DNA from: Bromus sterilis
Lineage: Eukaryota; Streptophyta; Magnoliopsida; Poales; Poaceae
Direction: 5' to 3'
Length of the DNA: 64,000 nucleotides
NCBI GenBank assembly: GCA_950022295.1
Contig: OX465598.1
Location: 67,006,001 to 67,070,000, forward strand
A model generated the notes under the pieces. The model saw nothing but the letters and a program-made list of their open reading frames with translations, made no database searches and had not been told where the DNA came from. Position numbers and translations under genes: made by a program. Within the stretch, counting starts at the first letter, position 1; the number at the start of each line of letters is the position of its first letter. Below, one piece after another: positions 44,292-56,793 of the stretch.

Positions 44292-45817
44292 TGATAACCC
44301 ACAAGTGTAGGGGATCGCAACAGTCTTCGCGGGTAAGTGTAACCCAATTTATTGATTCGACACAAGGGGAGCCAGAGAATACTTATAAGCCTCAGCAGTT
44401 GAGTTGTCAATTCAACCACACCTGAATAAGCACTATACAAGATATATGTAGCAACAGTGTGTTGACGGGTGAAGCCTTTAAGACTTCCCCAATCACCAAC
44501 ACCACAAAGTGGTAACAAAGTAGTAGCAGCAAAGAGACCAATAGTAACAATGATGGAAAAAAAGATGAAAGATGGACCGGGGTTCAAGGTTTCACTAGTG
44601 GTAACTCTCCAAGCAAAAAGGCAAGTGTTGGGTGAACAAATTACTGTTGGGAAATTGACAAAATTGCACTGACTCTAGCAAAAGAACAAACCAGAGAATC
44701 CTAGTCTAAGAACCAAATGTAGGCATGTGTTCCGTATGTAGTTGTACGTGCTTGCAATAAGAAATTGCACAACATCTTTTGTCCTACCGTCCCGCTACAA
44801 ACGGGGCCAAAAGGAACTTACGAAGATTAAGGTGCTCCTGTCAAAGAGCACCGCAACAAAGCATTAGCGCTATATGAATACATGTAATCCTCAAATTATA
44901 GCCCATCCCCTTTGGTGTCCCATGTTGTCACCATTGGGATCGTGGGTTCCGGACTATAACAGGTGCATAAAACCATAGCTAAGATCTAGAACAACAATTA
45001 TAATCATGCAACCATAACATGCTTAGATCTGAAATCATACTACTCGTGCACTAGTAACAAGCATTGAGAACAACAAAATTGCAGCAACAATAATTCATAA
45101 ACCTCTTAGGACTGAACAAGGTAAAAATTCATTAGATACCAAAAACACAACACCAATTACATCATATGGATCTCAATCATCTAGGGCAGCTCATGAGAAC
45201 TTTGTACTGAAGATCTAGGGGGAGAAGATACCACATAGATACTGCCAAGAACCTGTAGTCCAAGGAGGAACTACTCAAGAAGCATCATGGAGCGAAGAGG
45301 GGTTGATGGAGATGACCCCGGGGGCCAATGCCCTCTCCGGCTGGGTGCCGGAGCAGGATCCTGGTGACCCCCGAAGCTAGGTTTCGATGGCGGCGGAGAT
45401 CAGGATCGTTTCTGGAAAACGGAGTTCGATATCTCGGGTTTTGCGTCACAGGAAATAAATAGGTACAAAGAGGGGCACCAGGGGTGGTCCCAGTCACCGA
45501 GGCGGCCTGCGGGCGCGGTCCCCCTTGGCCGCGCCGGGTGGCCATCTCGGCGACTGGTGGCCCACCTCTGGCTCTCCTTCGGGTGTATGGAATTTCTGGA
45601 GTAAAATATTTTTGGTAATTTTTTTGGAATTTTCTGATCAACTTCATTTTTTGAACTTTTTCTGCAATGCAAAGAAAAAACAGACAGGAACTGGCACTGG
45701 GCTCTATATTATTAGGTTAGTCGCTTAAATGATTAAAAAGCATGGCAAAAAGATGTAGCAATGACACAAAATGAGCATGGAACAAGTAAAAATTATAGAT
45801 ATGTTTGAGACGTATCA
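44292..45817 (-). repeat. 3' LTR of an unclassified minus-strand retrotransposon, 1526 bp
   Basis: Plus-strand ends TGATAACCCACAAG and GAGACGTATCA. On the minus strand the polypurine-like AAGCTTGGGGATGC precedes it (45818-45831). Same family as the solo LTR at 57287-58658: TATTGATTCGACAC and GAGTTGTCAATTCAACC align at equal offsets. Confidence 0.82.
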
Positions 45818-47899
45818 GCATCCCCAAGCTTAATTCCTGCTCGTCCTCGAGTAGGTAAATGATAACAAGATAATTTTTGATGTGACATGCTTCTTAGGAG
45901 TAAAAGCAATCAATCTAATGTAATGAAGATACATAAGTCAAAGACAAAGTGATATAAAGCAATAGTCTATAGTTGATATTAAGCAAGCAATGAAAGAACA
46001 TGTAGACAATTGAGCTATTGCTGTCCGTGAATCGAATGTCTCCAGTAGGAGTTCCCGTGCCAAGAGTGGGGAAGGTTTAGAGCATAAAAAACACTGAATA
46101 GTTGTTGAGAACTCAATCTACTAATTTTCACACATGGTCCCTTTGGAATCTTATTATGACTCATCCCCAGACCACTAGTCAGGTACAAGTCAAACTGATC
46201 CTCTCCCTTTCGACTTTGAGCACTCATGCAATGGATGAGCGCGAGTAAGATACGTTGACACTTAGGATGGCAAAATAGAATAATGAGGCGGATAGGAAGT
46301 CAAAAAGTGATAAAGGCTCACACCAATGAGGACAATCACAGGCGAGAAAGCCAAACGATAGATATAGTTTGAGGAGTAGGGATTGCCATGCAACATGCGG
46401 ATGCACAAAGAGCTATAAGTGTATGAAAGCCCTCCGATGGAACTAGTGAGGGTGCATCCAACTTGCTTGCTCATGAAGACCTAGAGCTCTTTTGAGGAGG
46501 CTCATCCTTGGAATATGCAAGCCAAGTTCTATAGTGTATAAATCCCCCCATAGTTATGCATGAATGATATGAAAACTCTCTATGAAGTACGGGTGCTACT
46601 TTGAAGCACAAGTGTGGAATAAAGTATAGTAGTGTTGCCCCCTCTCTTTTTTTTCACCTTTTTGTATATATTTTTTTGATTTTTGGGTGGCCTCCATGGC
46701 TCTTTATTCTCTCTCTATTTTTATTCCGTCCACTTTGGGATCTTTTATTCCTTTCCTCACTGTAGGGAAACACTCTATAAGAACATCAACACACTTTTAT
46801 TTACTTACAACTCTGAATCAAAAGTAATGACTCTATATGAATGCCTCTGCCAGTGTAGCAGTATGTGCAATGATCAAGCGCAACATGCAGGAAAAATATG
46901 AAGTGGGAAAATCCCAACTACGTGCAGGCTATGAGATCATGCAAGGAAATATGACCATGAAGAATAAGTCATATGAACATGAAGAACGATGGATGTTGCA
47001 TGGCAATATATCTCGGAAAGGCTATGCAAATGCCTCGATAGGTAGGTATGGTGGATGTTTTGAATAAGATATGAGGAGGTTTATGATGACAAAGCGTATC
47101 GTGCCAACGGTTTGGATGCACCCGCGAAGTTTGCACCAACTCCCATGAGAAGGCCAATGCACGGCACCGAAGAGGCTAGCAATATATGGAGGGTGGAAGT
47201 GCCAACAATTGAATACTCACATTAGTCCGAAGAACTCATGCACTTATTAACGGTAACTCTCTATCTAGTCAGGAGATTCACAAAGAGACAAGTACCCGAA
47301 GGAGGAGTGTATGTGGGTTTGGTTATCCTTGCACATCCTCGACCCATGGTACGTGGGGTTACTCTATATATTCCAACCCCGCAAAGATTAGTGATACTTT
47401 TAGTAGCTAGAGTTCTCAACAATTTTTTTATTTTTCGAAAATAAGGCACGGTTAGCCAAGATACGACACCTATCACTAATGGGCGCAAGCTCAATTGCAT
47501 AAACATTCATCATTACTCAATTAATACCTCAAACACTATTTCAAGATATCCAAAGCTAGACCTAGTGATCTAGATTACCTATACACAACATATAAACATA
47601 TCATGAGACATATAAACCATTGCAACAGAAACAACTCTCTAAACAAATATAAGTGAAGCACGAGAGTTCTAAACTTTCTACAAAAGAAATTAAATTGCTC
47701 CCAAACAAGATCTAAGTGAAGCACAAGAGCTAACAAAATAGCCAATAGATAAATTTAACACTCAACAGATATAAGTGAAGCTCTAGAGTGTTCTATGATA
47801 AAGTGGAGCGTGAATCTCTCCCAATCAAGCATGCAAGGGTCCTACATTGCAATGACCAGCAAACAAAACAAAACTAAACTAAAAATCAAATATACGGAC
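45818..47899 (-). mobile_element. Internal region of the unclassified LTR element, no coding capacity seen
   Basis: About 2.1 kb between the LTR and the next nested element. All frames are short; no gag or pol motif. Three copies of a TAAGTGAAGCWC-type 20-base motif lie at 47647, 47710 and 47769. Likely part of a non-autonomous element, or of the non-coding 3' part of a larger one. Confidence 0.6.
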
Positions 47900-48346
47900 T
47901 GACGGGGATCAACCCCGGCAAATCCAATGGTCAGGGACCCTGGGTTAGTCATAGAGAAGGCACAGGTTGGACGATACTCGTCGTCTAACAGGAGAAGCAC
48001 TTCCTGCTCGATATTATTGCGTGAGGGGGCGATTACAATGGAGGCCAAGGCGAGTTCTCGCAAGGCTAGATGAGTAGATGCGTATTGTGTTGTTTTGGAC
48101 GTCTCTCCTCCCAGCCTTTATATACTAGGCCAAGTCTCGGGGAGTTCGTACTAGGTTACAAAGATAATTTACTAGTTCTAGTCTTGCCTTGCACGCCAAG
48201 TTGCGCCTTCCATACTAGTCGCGGACTCCTACGTCGGTGCCTGGTTGGGCCAATCGTGGGATTTTCCTAGCTTCCCAGCGGGCCTTTTATCTTTATACGC
48301 ACCAGGTAGCCTTACATGCAGGAGTCGTGGGGTCACCCCCTCGTCA
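47900..48346 (-). repeat. LTR of a Tat-lineage-like gypsy element, 447 bp, minus orientation
   Basis: Plus-strand ends TGACGGGGATCAACCCC and GGTCACCCCCTCGTCA: a TGACG-type inverted pair. A minus-strand TATA box (TATATAAAGG) lies at 48115-48124. The polypurine tract follows at 48347. The left flank is the preceding LTR element's interior, so this is the 3' LTR. Confidence 0.75.
48115..48124 (-). promoter_or_regulatory. LTR TATA box (minus strand)
   Basis: TATATAAAGG on the minus strand, about 220 bases into the 447-bp LTR, as expected for U3/R. Confidence 0.55.
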
Positions 48347-48362
48347 GTAGCCCCCGAGTGCC
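48347..48362 (-). other. Polypurine tract, minus strand
   Basis: Minus-strand CACTCGGGGGCTAC directly before the LTR start TGACGAGG. This fixes the element's orientation as minus. Confidence 0.75.
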
Positions 48363-49498
48363 TGGGGACTCGAAGAGTCGCGTAGGGACTCGAATTCATC
48401 AATGCTTCATTATCTGTAGGAGCGGCATCGCCGCGAGTCGCTGGCAGTTTTGAGCCATGACAATATCTGTTTCGAGGGATTGCTAAGCTGAAAGGGCCCA
48501 AGGAGTCGACTGGTCGAGGCTTGGTGAATTGTTCTAGTGAAAAATACACAGTAGCCCAATCAAGCTCACTTCCCTCGACATGAACTTGGAACGACCGGTG
48601 TCAAGCAAAGTCATGCCCCTGCAGGTCTTATAGGATCAATTGCTGCCAGTCTAAGCACATAGCCTGAGCGCGTCCGCTCGTCTCTTTCTATCATGCGAGC
48701 GCATGGAAAAGGTTGGGAGTGAAATCGCTCTGCGGCAAGTCCCGGCCGGCCGTTCTACGCAGCGGGGTCTTACCTACACGCTAAGCTTGCGTGGCATCTA
48801 GGTACAGTGTGTCGTAGCCCAGGCATAATTGTTTTTGTAGAGGCACCGAGCCTAGTTAGCGATGCACCCACTTGGAATAAACAATCAAGTGAGATGTTTT
48901 AGCAATAACTCGCGGAGCTTGTAATGAACTCAGGCGAGGAAAATAGAAAGCACCCACTCGGAATGTCGTCGAGTGCGCGAGTAAGTCATGTTTGCTGAAT
49001 TGATAAGTCTTTTTTGCGAGTAGTCACTCGAATGCTTTACTTCTTCCTGGGTGAGGGAGCACCCGAAATCTGAGAGTATGTTGTTTCTGCTGGTGCGAGT
49101 GATCACTCGAGCACATCTTTGCCTTCTGGGTGAGGGAGCACCCGAACTCGAATAAAGGTACTCCCAATGGGAGTAAAAGATTTTTTGAAATAATATGAAA
49201 AAGCTTTGTAAAGAGCTGAATGATGACCGAAGATGCGTGCTTGAGACACATTGCTGAGGTGTGACGTTTTTCTGGTTCGCCTGACGGGTTGGGTCGCCAT
49301 GTCAAAAAATGAAGTGACTTGACATATGTTTCCCGAAAATTTCGCGCTGCGTCATGATGGCCCTCGTTTTTCACGCGCGGTGGGCGGTATGGTTAGTTCG
49401 CCGCTTGAGTTTTCCATGTTTCTCGGCTATCGTGGGATCGTGCCACGTCTGCTGGATTCCAAAACGAGCGGCGACGATTTGCTTGCTCTGGTTGTTGG
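48363..49498. other. Non-coding internal region between LTR and antisense gene
   Basis: No gene. Many CACTCGA/TCGAGTG words. A tandem pair about 79 bases apart (49016-49072, 49095-49150) shares CACTCGA and GGGTGAGGGAGCACCCGAA; the last part is a hairpin. A TTAAATACGGGGG TATA-like site lies at 49499, before the plus-strand gene. Confidence 0.5.
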
Positions 49499-49633
49499 TT
49501 AAATACGGGGGGGAGGGGGTCTGGTTTGTTTAGGTTTTCACCCAACCATTGCCTTCTCCTGCCTCTCTTTCTGCTTCCTTCTTCGTTCGCTGCCGCCTGC
49601 CTGTCTTTTCGTGTGATTTTCTAGTGAAGAACC

Positions 49634-52600
49634 ATGTCCAAGCGTCCTCGCAGTGCTGCACAGGAGTTGGCGAGAATGACCGGCAGATGGGAGCGATCTG
49701 CTTTTGGAGCTGCAGATCTGGATGAGTTGTTGGCCGACGGCGTGGTGGCGCATGGTGCTGCCCGGATTCCTAGGGATGAGGAGGTTCCTGCGCCCCGTCC
49801 AGATGAACGAGTATGCTTTCAGAGCTTCTTCCTTCATGGCTTTGCGCTTCCCATTCATCCTTTTCTCCGGGGGTTGCTTTGCGCCTATCAATTGCAACTG
49901 CATGATTTGACTCCCAATGGGATTCTACACATTGCTTGCTTCATTACGCTCTGTGAGGTTTTTTTGGGGATCTATCCCCATTGGGGCCTCTGGAAATGTC
50001 GCTTCAATGTGAAGAGGACAAATTCTGAATATGACATTGGGGGTGTGGGTATATCCATTAAGGAGAAATCTTCCTATTTTGATCTGGAGAAGCTGGACTC
50101 CGTCTTTTCATGGTGGAGGAGTTGGTTTTATCTGAAGGACCAGTGTGTTGAGGGTCAGCGGTTTGGTCTGTCCCCTTTCGATCCTGCTGCGCGGGCGGTT
50201 ACGCGGTCTTCATGGGCACATCCTCTGTCTACTCGCTAGGCGTCTCTCGTGGAACCTTTTGTGCAAAGGATTACTGCTTTGAAGGATGAATTGACTGGCG
50301 GCCAGCTTATCTCCGTGTTTGTCAAGAGACGTGTGCAGCCGCTTCATTGTCGGGTGCGTCCCATGTGGCAATACACTGGTCCTGATGACTCGACCAGGTG
50401 TTCACCCGAGGAGTTTTCCGATGACGACCTTTTGGCACGGGTTCAGCAAGTCACAAAGTGCACGAGCATTGGGGAAGAAAGCCTTGTTCGTCCTTACTCT
50501 GCCGACTTGCCTCTTCCCCAGGTACTTGTCCTGAATTATTTGTTTGTAATGTTAGCTCGTGTCTGTTGATTGTTGATGCTGCTTTGATCTATAGGGCTAC
50601 ACCTCTTTGTTGAATAATCCGCCGCTGCCTGAAGATGCAGATATACTCGATGAACCTGGTGAGACTGATGCTGATCTCGTTCCTGCGAGTGATGGTGGTG
50701 CTTCTGGAGTTTCGGGTGTTGTTGTTGTCGAGCCCACGGGTGGTCCATCGTCAGTTGCGGATGACTCTGGGGATTCGAGTCCTCTTCGTGTCAAACGCAC
50801 TCGCCCTGCGGGTGGTCGTGATGCGGTTGACAGTGAGGAAGTGTCAGCGGTCGTGCAGCCTGCTATGCCGTCCTCCCTCAGCTGCCCTGAAGAAACACAG
50901 GTTCGGGATATTTCTGCGTCCAGGCGCTGCGCCTGCGGGGTTAGTATATATTTTCACTTTGTCTTCTCTGATTTTCATTGCTTTGACTGGTGTTCTGAGG
51001 ATGAGTTGTTTGTAGGACTGCTCCTGCTCCGGCTGCTTCCTCTGCGAGTGCCGATGGTATTGCTGCTCCCTCCACTGATTCTGGTGTGGCGCCTGATCGG
51101 CTTGCTGGTTCTGCTACTCCCGTGGCTTCAGGCGCGGGGATGACCCCTGCGACTGTAGGTGCGGAGGGGACTTCTACGACTGCTCCGTCTAGGGGGTCTT
51201 CTTCGGCTGCTACGGCTCCTGAAGGGGACTTACCTCCGGATATTAAACCAGTGGTCCCTCCGGAGCACTTCTTGGAGAGGCGGGATCTTTCTGCTGAGGA
51301 TAAAGCGAAGTTCTTTGATCGCATGGCGGAGCAGGTATGTGTTTTCTTTGTCTTTCTGAGCTTTGCAATAGTAGCCCCCGAGGCTGCAAGCAATCACTTG
51401 TGATTGGTTGTAGTCTTTAGGTTGGGTTTCCTTTTTGTTGATCTTATGAATATTGGGAGCACGGCAGTGCTCCCAATGGGAGTAGCCCCCTAGGCTGCAA
51501 GCAATGACTTGTGATTGGTTGTAGTCTTGAGCTTGATTTTCTTCTTTCCTAGGTTTTGACTGGTGTATTTCCTTGAATTCAGCCTTTGTTCCGGATATGT
51601 GAACATGTGCTGACTGAAACTGTTCGGTGGCGACGCGCTCATGACTCGGTCCAGGGGAGCTTGACTTCTATGAGACGTGAGATCCTGATTCTTGGTCTTT
51701 GTTTCTTTTGCTGATTGATTTTTTCTGACTGATGTTTTGTTCCGTAGGCCGTAAGAAGGGTGCTGACAAGTGGGCGGAGGCTGACAAGAAGGAGCTTGCT
51801 GAACTTCAGGCTGCTCTGGAGTCCAAGGAAAAGGAGCTGCAGGCGCAGCATGGCGAACTCGAGAAGGCTGAGTGCGAGCGCCTGCAGGATTTGGCGGGCT
51901 CTTTGAATGGTGAGTGGATTCTTCCTGTCGCCCGCTTACTGGGGCTGGTTTTGTCTCTGAGGCTACTAGATTTTTGATCTTTTTCCCTTTTCCCAGGATC
52001 TGCGGGTATTGGGGCGGTGGAGGTTGCTGCTGTGGCTTCGGGTGTTCTCCGTGGTTCTATAGATGCTATCTCGGGCGCTGCTGTAGCTGTTGGGGATGTC
52101 TGTGCTCGGGCTTCAACTCTCCTGAAGCTTCTCCATGAGCATATGTTCCCAGATTTGGAGAAGCGTCATGAGGGTCTCGATTCTCTGGTTGCTGCCTTCG
52201 GTCCTGATGGTGATCAACTGGAGGGCTTGGTTCGTGAGAACGTGGTGAGTGGGCTTGACACTTCTATTGTTGTTCTTCTGGGCCATGGTCTCCCTATTGA
52301 GGATTCCATGGTGGATAGTTTGCCTGATTACACGGACAAGCAGAGTGCTCGAGCTACTCGGTTGGCCCGCCAGCTGCAACTGGTCGTAGAGGCTGCAAAT
52401 AATTCTTCAGTCGAGGAGTAGGTTTAACCTGTTTTTGTGTTGAAAAATTCACCTGTAATGTGCCTCCCGATGGGACGGCGGATCTTGTTTAGTTTATGGA
52501 CCTGCTTTGCTTTTTTGTTCTGCTTGTTGTCTCGTTTCCTTTGACTTGTTTCTCTTTGCGGTAGGCCATCCCGGTCGTTTCTCGGGCTTGGAATTTGCTG

Positions 52601-53382
52601 AAGGAGGATGCTCGCGAAGGTGCTTACGAGTCCGTTTGCTTGAGGCTGAAAGAGGCCGAACGTGAGATCGTTCGACTGAAAGGTGCTGTTGCGGTCCATC
52701 GTCGAAACGTGAACGTGCTGAGGCTTTCTTGGAAGGCTTGGCGGTTTGGATGATGAAGCTGTCTGATCTCCTAAAGGGTGAGTTTGTCTTTTTTTGACTG
52801 CTCGACTGAGCTGGTTCTTTTCTTTATGTTTTGCGGCTGATCCCTGTTCTTCCCTGCGAAGTGCTTGCTGGGCATTCTCGCGAGGAAAAGGAGGCGGTAC
52901 AGTCTGAGTTATTGCGGCTGGAGGACCCGGTTGTGCAGGCGAACAATCCTTTCTGGATGGATAGGGCACATGCTCGGGTGTTAGACGTTTTGCGGATGCG
53001 GGTTGAGAGGGTACCGTGGGCTCTTGAATACTGCTGCAGAGTGTTGGGCAGGATTTTTGCTGAGTTTTACCCTTTGGATCCTGTCCCCTCTTCCCTTGAG
53101 AAGCTTTGTCGGGTGTTCTCCCAGCCTGCGGATCTTCGGCGTATAGTTAATCACCAGATTTATGCAGGGGCTCATTGTGCTTTTGCTTTTGTCCATAGTC
53201 ATTGGCCGGAGGTGGATATTATGTTGGCAGCTCGAGGTCCTCCTGGTGGTCGAGCTCAGCCGATGGACGACCATTACGCCGTGGCGGATAAGCCTGCAAA
53301 TGAAGTTGTGAAGTGGGTGGTCGAAGATAATGACCTTCGGTTGGGTGCTCTGTGCAAAGTAAAGTCAGAGCCTGGGGATTAG
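49634..53382 (+). pseudogene. Multi-exon antisense gene with Transposase_28-like domain, one nonsense codon
   Basis: Lies on the plus strand while its host retrotransposon (LTR 47900, tract 48347) is on the minus strand. The first exon (49634-50521) reads LDELLADGVVAHG, VCFQSFFLHGFALPIHPFLRGLL, LTPNGILHIACFITLCEVFLGIYPHWGLW and WRSWFYLKD, the plan of Pfam PF04195 'putative gypsy-type transposon'. Inferred exons follow at 50595-50939 (acidic, Ser/Val-rich), 51016-51334, 51583-51676, 51748-51909 (coiled coil, KELAELQAALESKEKELQ), 51997-about 52420, and more to the last, about 52860-53382; most have GT/AG borders. A TAG at 50237-50239 breaks exon 1; not every intron phase could be reconciled. 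Antisense ORFs of this kind are described in Tat-lineage elements; their function is unknown. Confidence 0.7.
51371..51528 (+). repeat. Direct repeat in an intron of the antisense gene
   Basis: Two 47-base copies (51371-51417, 51482-51528) differing at about two positions. Each begins GTAGCCCCCGAG or GTAGCCCCCTAG, the complement of the element's polypurine tract. Confidence 0.85.
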
Positions 53383-53672
53383 CCTTTTGCTTGGCGCTGG
53401 TTCCTTTGCTGGACAACGTGTGTTGCTGCTCCATTTTGCTTTACTTTGTTCATCTGTTGTAAATCCCTCTTGTAGGTTTGTCTTGTTGGCTGCTGAGTTT
53501 TTTGGCGAGGCGTCCCCTCTTGCTATTTTTAGAGTCGCGTATGCGAAGAACGCCTCGGGGGGTGGCTGCTGCGGCGAGGCCCCAAGTGCCAATTTTTTAG
53601 AGTCGCGTATTGATGGCGGAGAAGTTAATAGGTTTTTAGAGTCCCCTGTTAACTGTGCCAATAAACGATTCT
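53383..53672. other. 3' flank of the antisense gene
   Basis: GTCGCG- and TTTTAGAGTC-containing repeats (53530, 53597, 53634). AATAAA at 53661 could serve as polyadenylation signal. Cut by the next nested element at 53673. Confidence 0.4.
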
Positions 53673-55185
53673 TGATAACCCACAAGTCTAGGGGATCAAT
53701 TGTAGCTTTTCAATAAATAAGGATGTCGATCCCAGCGAGGAGCAGAAGTTGTTGATAAGTGATACTGGATAAGGAAAGGCTGCACACACTCAAAGGTAAA
53801 TATTTAGGGATTTTTGGTTTCAGCAACAGAAAAGTAAAAGACAAGCAAAGTAAACAGGGTAACTGAGGAGTAGCAAGTGGCCCAATCCTTTCACAAGGAT
53901 AAGTCTAGGAACTAAACTTATAAAAGCTAAAGCATTCTTGAGAACACACGGGAGAGATAGCCAAGTTACTTTCACCATACTCCGCCAAGTAATATGTATT
54001 GTGTTGATAAGTGTTGGTGGGTGGATCAATGCTAGTACAGCTTCTAGACTAAGATAAGTGTACTCTTATGATTACACACCTTGCAAGCATCCGCAAATAC
54101 AAGGTAGTAATTAAGGCATAAGCCTAACTACATCATTACGATCAAGGATCCATAACTCCCTTATGCAAAAGTGTGCGAACTGGGGTTCAGGTTTCTGTCA
54201 CTCCGGCAACCCACCATAAGCATCCTTTGTGCACAATTTATTCCTCTAGGCCCATGAAATGTGAAGTGTTAAGTGTTCGACTCACATAACACCACTAGAG
54301 AAATAACAACACAAATTAAGTATCAAACAACACATAATACTTCAACATCATATGACTACTAACAACTAGACTTCTCCCATGTTCTCAAGAACTAAAGTAA
54401 CTACTCACAAGACATAAAAGAGATCATGATCAGAGGTGATAGATGGGTGGCAAACAATCTGGACACAATGATATTTCTCCAACAAAACTCAATAGCATTC
54501 ACCACAAAGTAGTAATCAACACCAACAGAGTAGAGAGGATAGATAGTACGGATTACAACACAAGTTGCAATTGTGAGATGAGATGGGATGGTGATGGAGA
54601 TGGTGCTGATGTTGGGGATGATGTTGATGATGATCTCGATGATGCCCGTGACGATGATGATGATGATGGCGACGATCTCCCCTTCCGGGAGGTGATCTCC
54701 CCGGCGGAATCTGTCCGCCAGAGATGACTTTTCTCCTCTGTAGGTTTCTGTCCCGTGGTGGCGGCGAAACACGAAAAATCTTATGTTCTTAGGGTTTTCA
54801 CCCCAGGGGGGTCTTATAGGCGAGAGGGGGCACCGAGGGGGGGCCAGCAGACATCCAGGAGGGTGCCTGGCGCGGCCAGGAGGGGGCCACGCCAGGCACC
54901 CTTCTGGCTGCCTGGTGGGTCCCCTCACCTCCGTCTTCGGTGATCCCCAGTCAATTCCCATAAAAAAGATCCCCGTAAATTTTCATCGTATTTGGACTTG
55001 ATCTGATTCAGCAACTTGGTGTCCACTTTTCACCGCCGAATCCTGGTTCTGCTGCTTCGGCATCGAAAAGTTGTAAACTGTGTAAAACAAGCCAAAACAA
55101 CGTAAGAACAATGATTTAAAGTGGAAAATATCAATGAATAGGATGAAATTACAATATAAAATAGTGACGCTTTTTGGACGTATCA
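53673..55185 (-). repeat. 3' LTR of an Athila/Tat-like element, 1513 bp, minus orientation
   Basis: Plus-strand ends TGATAACCCACAAG and TTTTTGGACGTATCA; a minus-strand polypurine tract AAGCTTGGGGGAGT follows at 55186-55199. It is the full-length relative of the solo LTR at 34780. A GAT-rich microsatellite-like stretch lies at about 54590-54680. Confidence 0.82.
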
Positions 55186-56793
55186 ACTCCCCCAAGCTTA
55201 CACCTCGCTTGTCCCCAAGCAATTACTGAGCTCGGTAAACCTGTCCACAAGTTTAGAGAGTGAAGTGTCGATTAAAGAATACTGACAAGAAGCATCAATA
55301 TTTCTCACCAAACTGAAACATCCTCAACAGCAACCTCAACTCATAAGGTCCTTATGAGAAAGTAGTAACAATTATAACAAAGTAGGACCTGGAAAACTCA
55401 TCAAATCATGGAAAACATAGCATTGGTCAAGGAACAAGTAATAACTTTTACTTTTGCTCTTTCACTTATAATGAAACTAGTTGAAGTTTTGGAAAGAACA
55501 TGTTATTAGTCAGGAAGAGCACATGTTAACACAAAGGAAGATGTTTACTCAGCATAAGCTTTTATAAACAACTCACTTATCAAAAGATAATGTCAACAAA
55601 GATGTAACATGCTAACTTTCAATGCAGCTTTGTATGCAAGAATCTTTATTAACATCAAGTGTCTGTTCTCTCTCAAGAAGGAAGGAAGTAGGAAGGACTG
55701 ACTCAGCACAAAATAAAGGATAAACCCCGTGCAAAAGAGTAAGTAGGGAAAACTCATGTGCCATCTCTAGATCAAACAGAATAAAAACAGACTTTTGGGA
55801 GGTGCATGATCCGTCAACGACTGCTGATAGATAACTCACTCACTTCATGATTTGGACAAGTTTTGAGGAACGGCTCCCATCTGGGGACGATCACATCCCC
55901 TTAAATTCCTTTGTTTATCACTCATAAATGGGCGAAGGAACTTGTGTGTTAGTATTTCTCTTTTACGAGCTGGGCACTCATGCCAATCCCTTCTCGTATT
56001 AGGGGTTTGCAGATTAGGCATGCAATCCCAAGATAAAACTTGTCCAAATTAAGAAGATCATGGGTTACCCACCACTTCCTCATGAGCTGAATCAGTGTCA
56101 CAAAACAGAAGATTTTGAACATCTAGAGATAGTACACAAATTATATACTTTAGGAGTGGTAGTGGAATACCACAAATAGGAAGGTATGGTGGACTCAAGT
56201 GGAAGATGTTGGTTTCAGGGTTGGAAGTACAAGCAGAATTCCGCTTAGTACAGAGTTTGGGCTAGCTAGGCTTTGAGAGACCAGACAGTTGATGACAACT
56301 TAGATGCAAGCAATACAAAACATAAACATTAAAACTAGCATGAAACATCAAGTTGTCTTCCTTGTCAACATAACACCTCAAGCATAATAACACAAAGGTT
56401 TTGGCTATGTCGCTACTTTGAGAAAAACATGCTTGTTTCTATAACCAAAGCTATACTTGCCAAGATTTAAATAAAGTTTTCAAAGCCATACCTGATATAA
56501 GGTCAATACTCCCCATAATACTCCCCTGTCGATTGCGTGAAGAGAATACCAAGTGCAGTGAAGAAACCAATAGACTTCTCATTAATATTCCTTCATAGAC
56601 GACTCCACGCTCACGGATACAAAGCTCTCCACAAAAGGAGTGATAGACCTCAAAGCAACACCTATTTCTTAAAGTAATTTCCCTAGACATGATACAACTC
56701 TACTTGACTCCTAAAGACAAAAATAAAGATAAAGATACCCGGCACTCCCCCAAGCTTGGAACAAGCTGAGGGGATGCCATTACCCGAGGAGAT
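55186..56793 (-). mobile_element. 3' non-coding interior of the Athila/Tat-like element
   Basis: 1.6 kb between the LTR and the extra ORF, starting with the polypurine tract. No frame of note. Confidence 0.55.
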
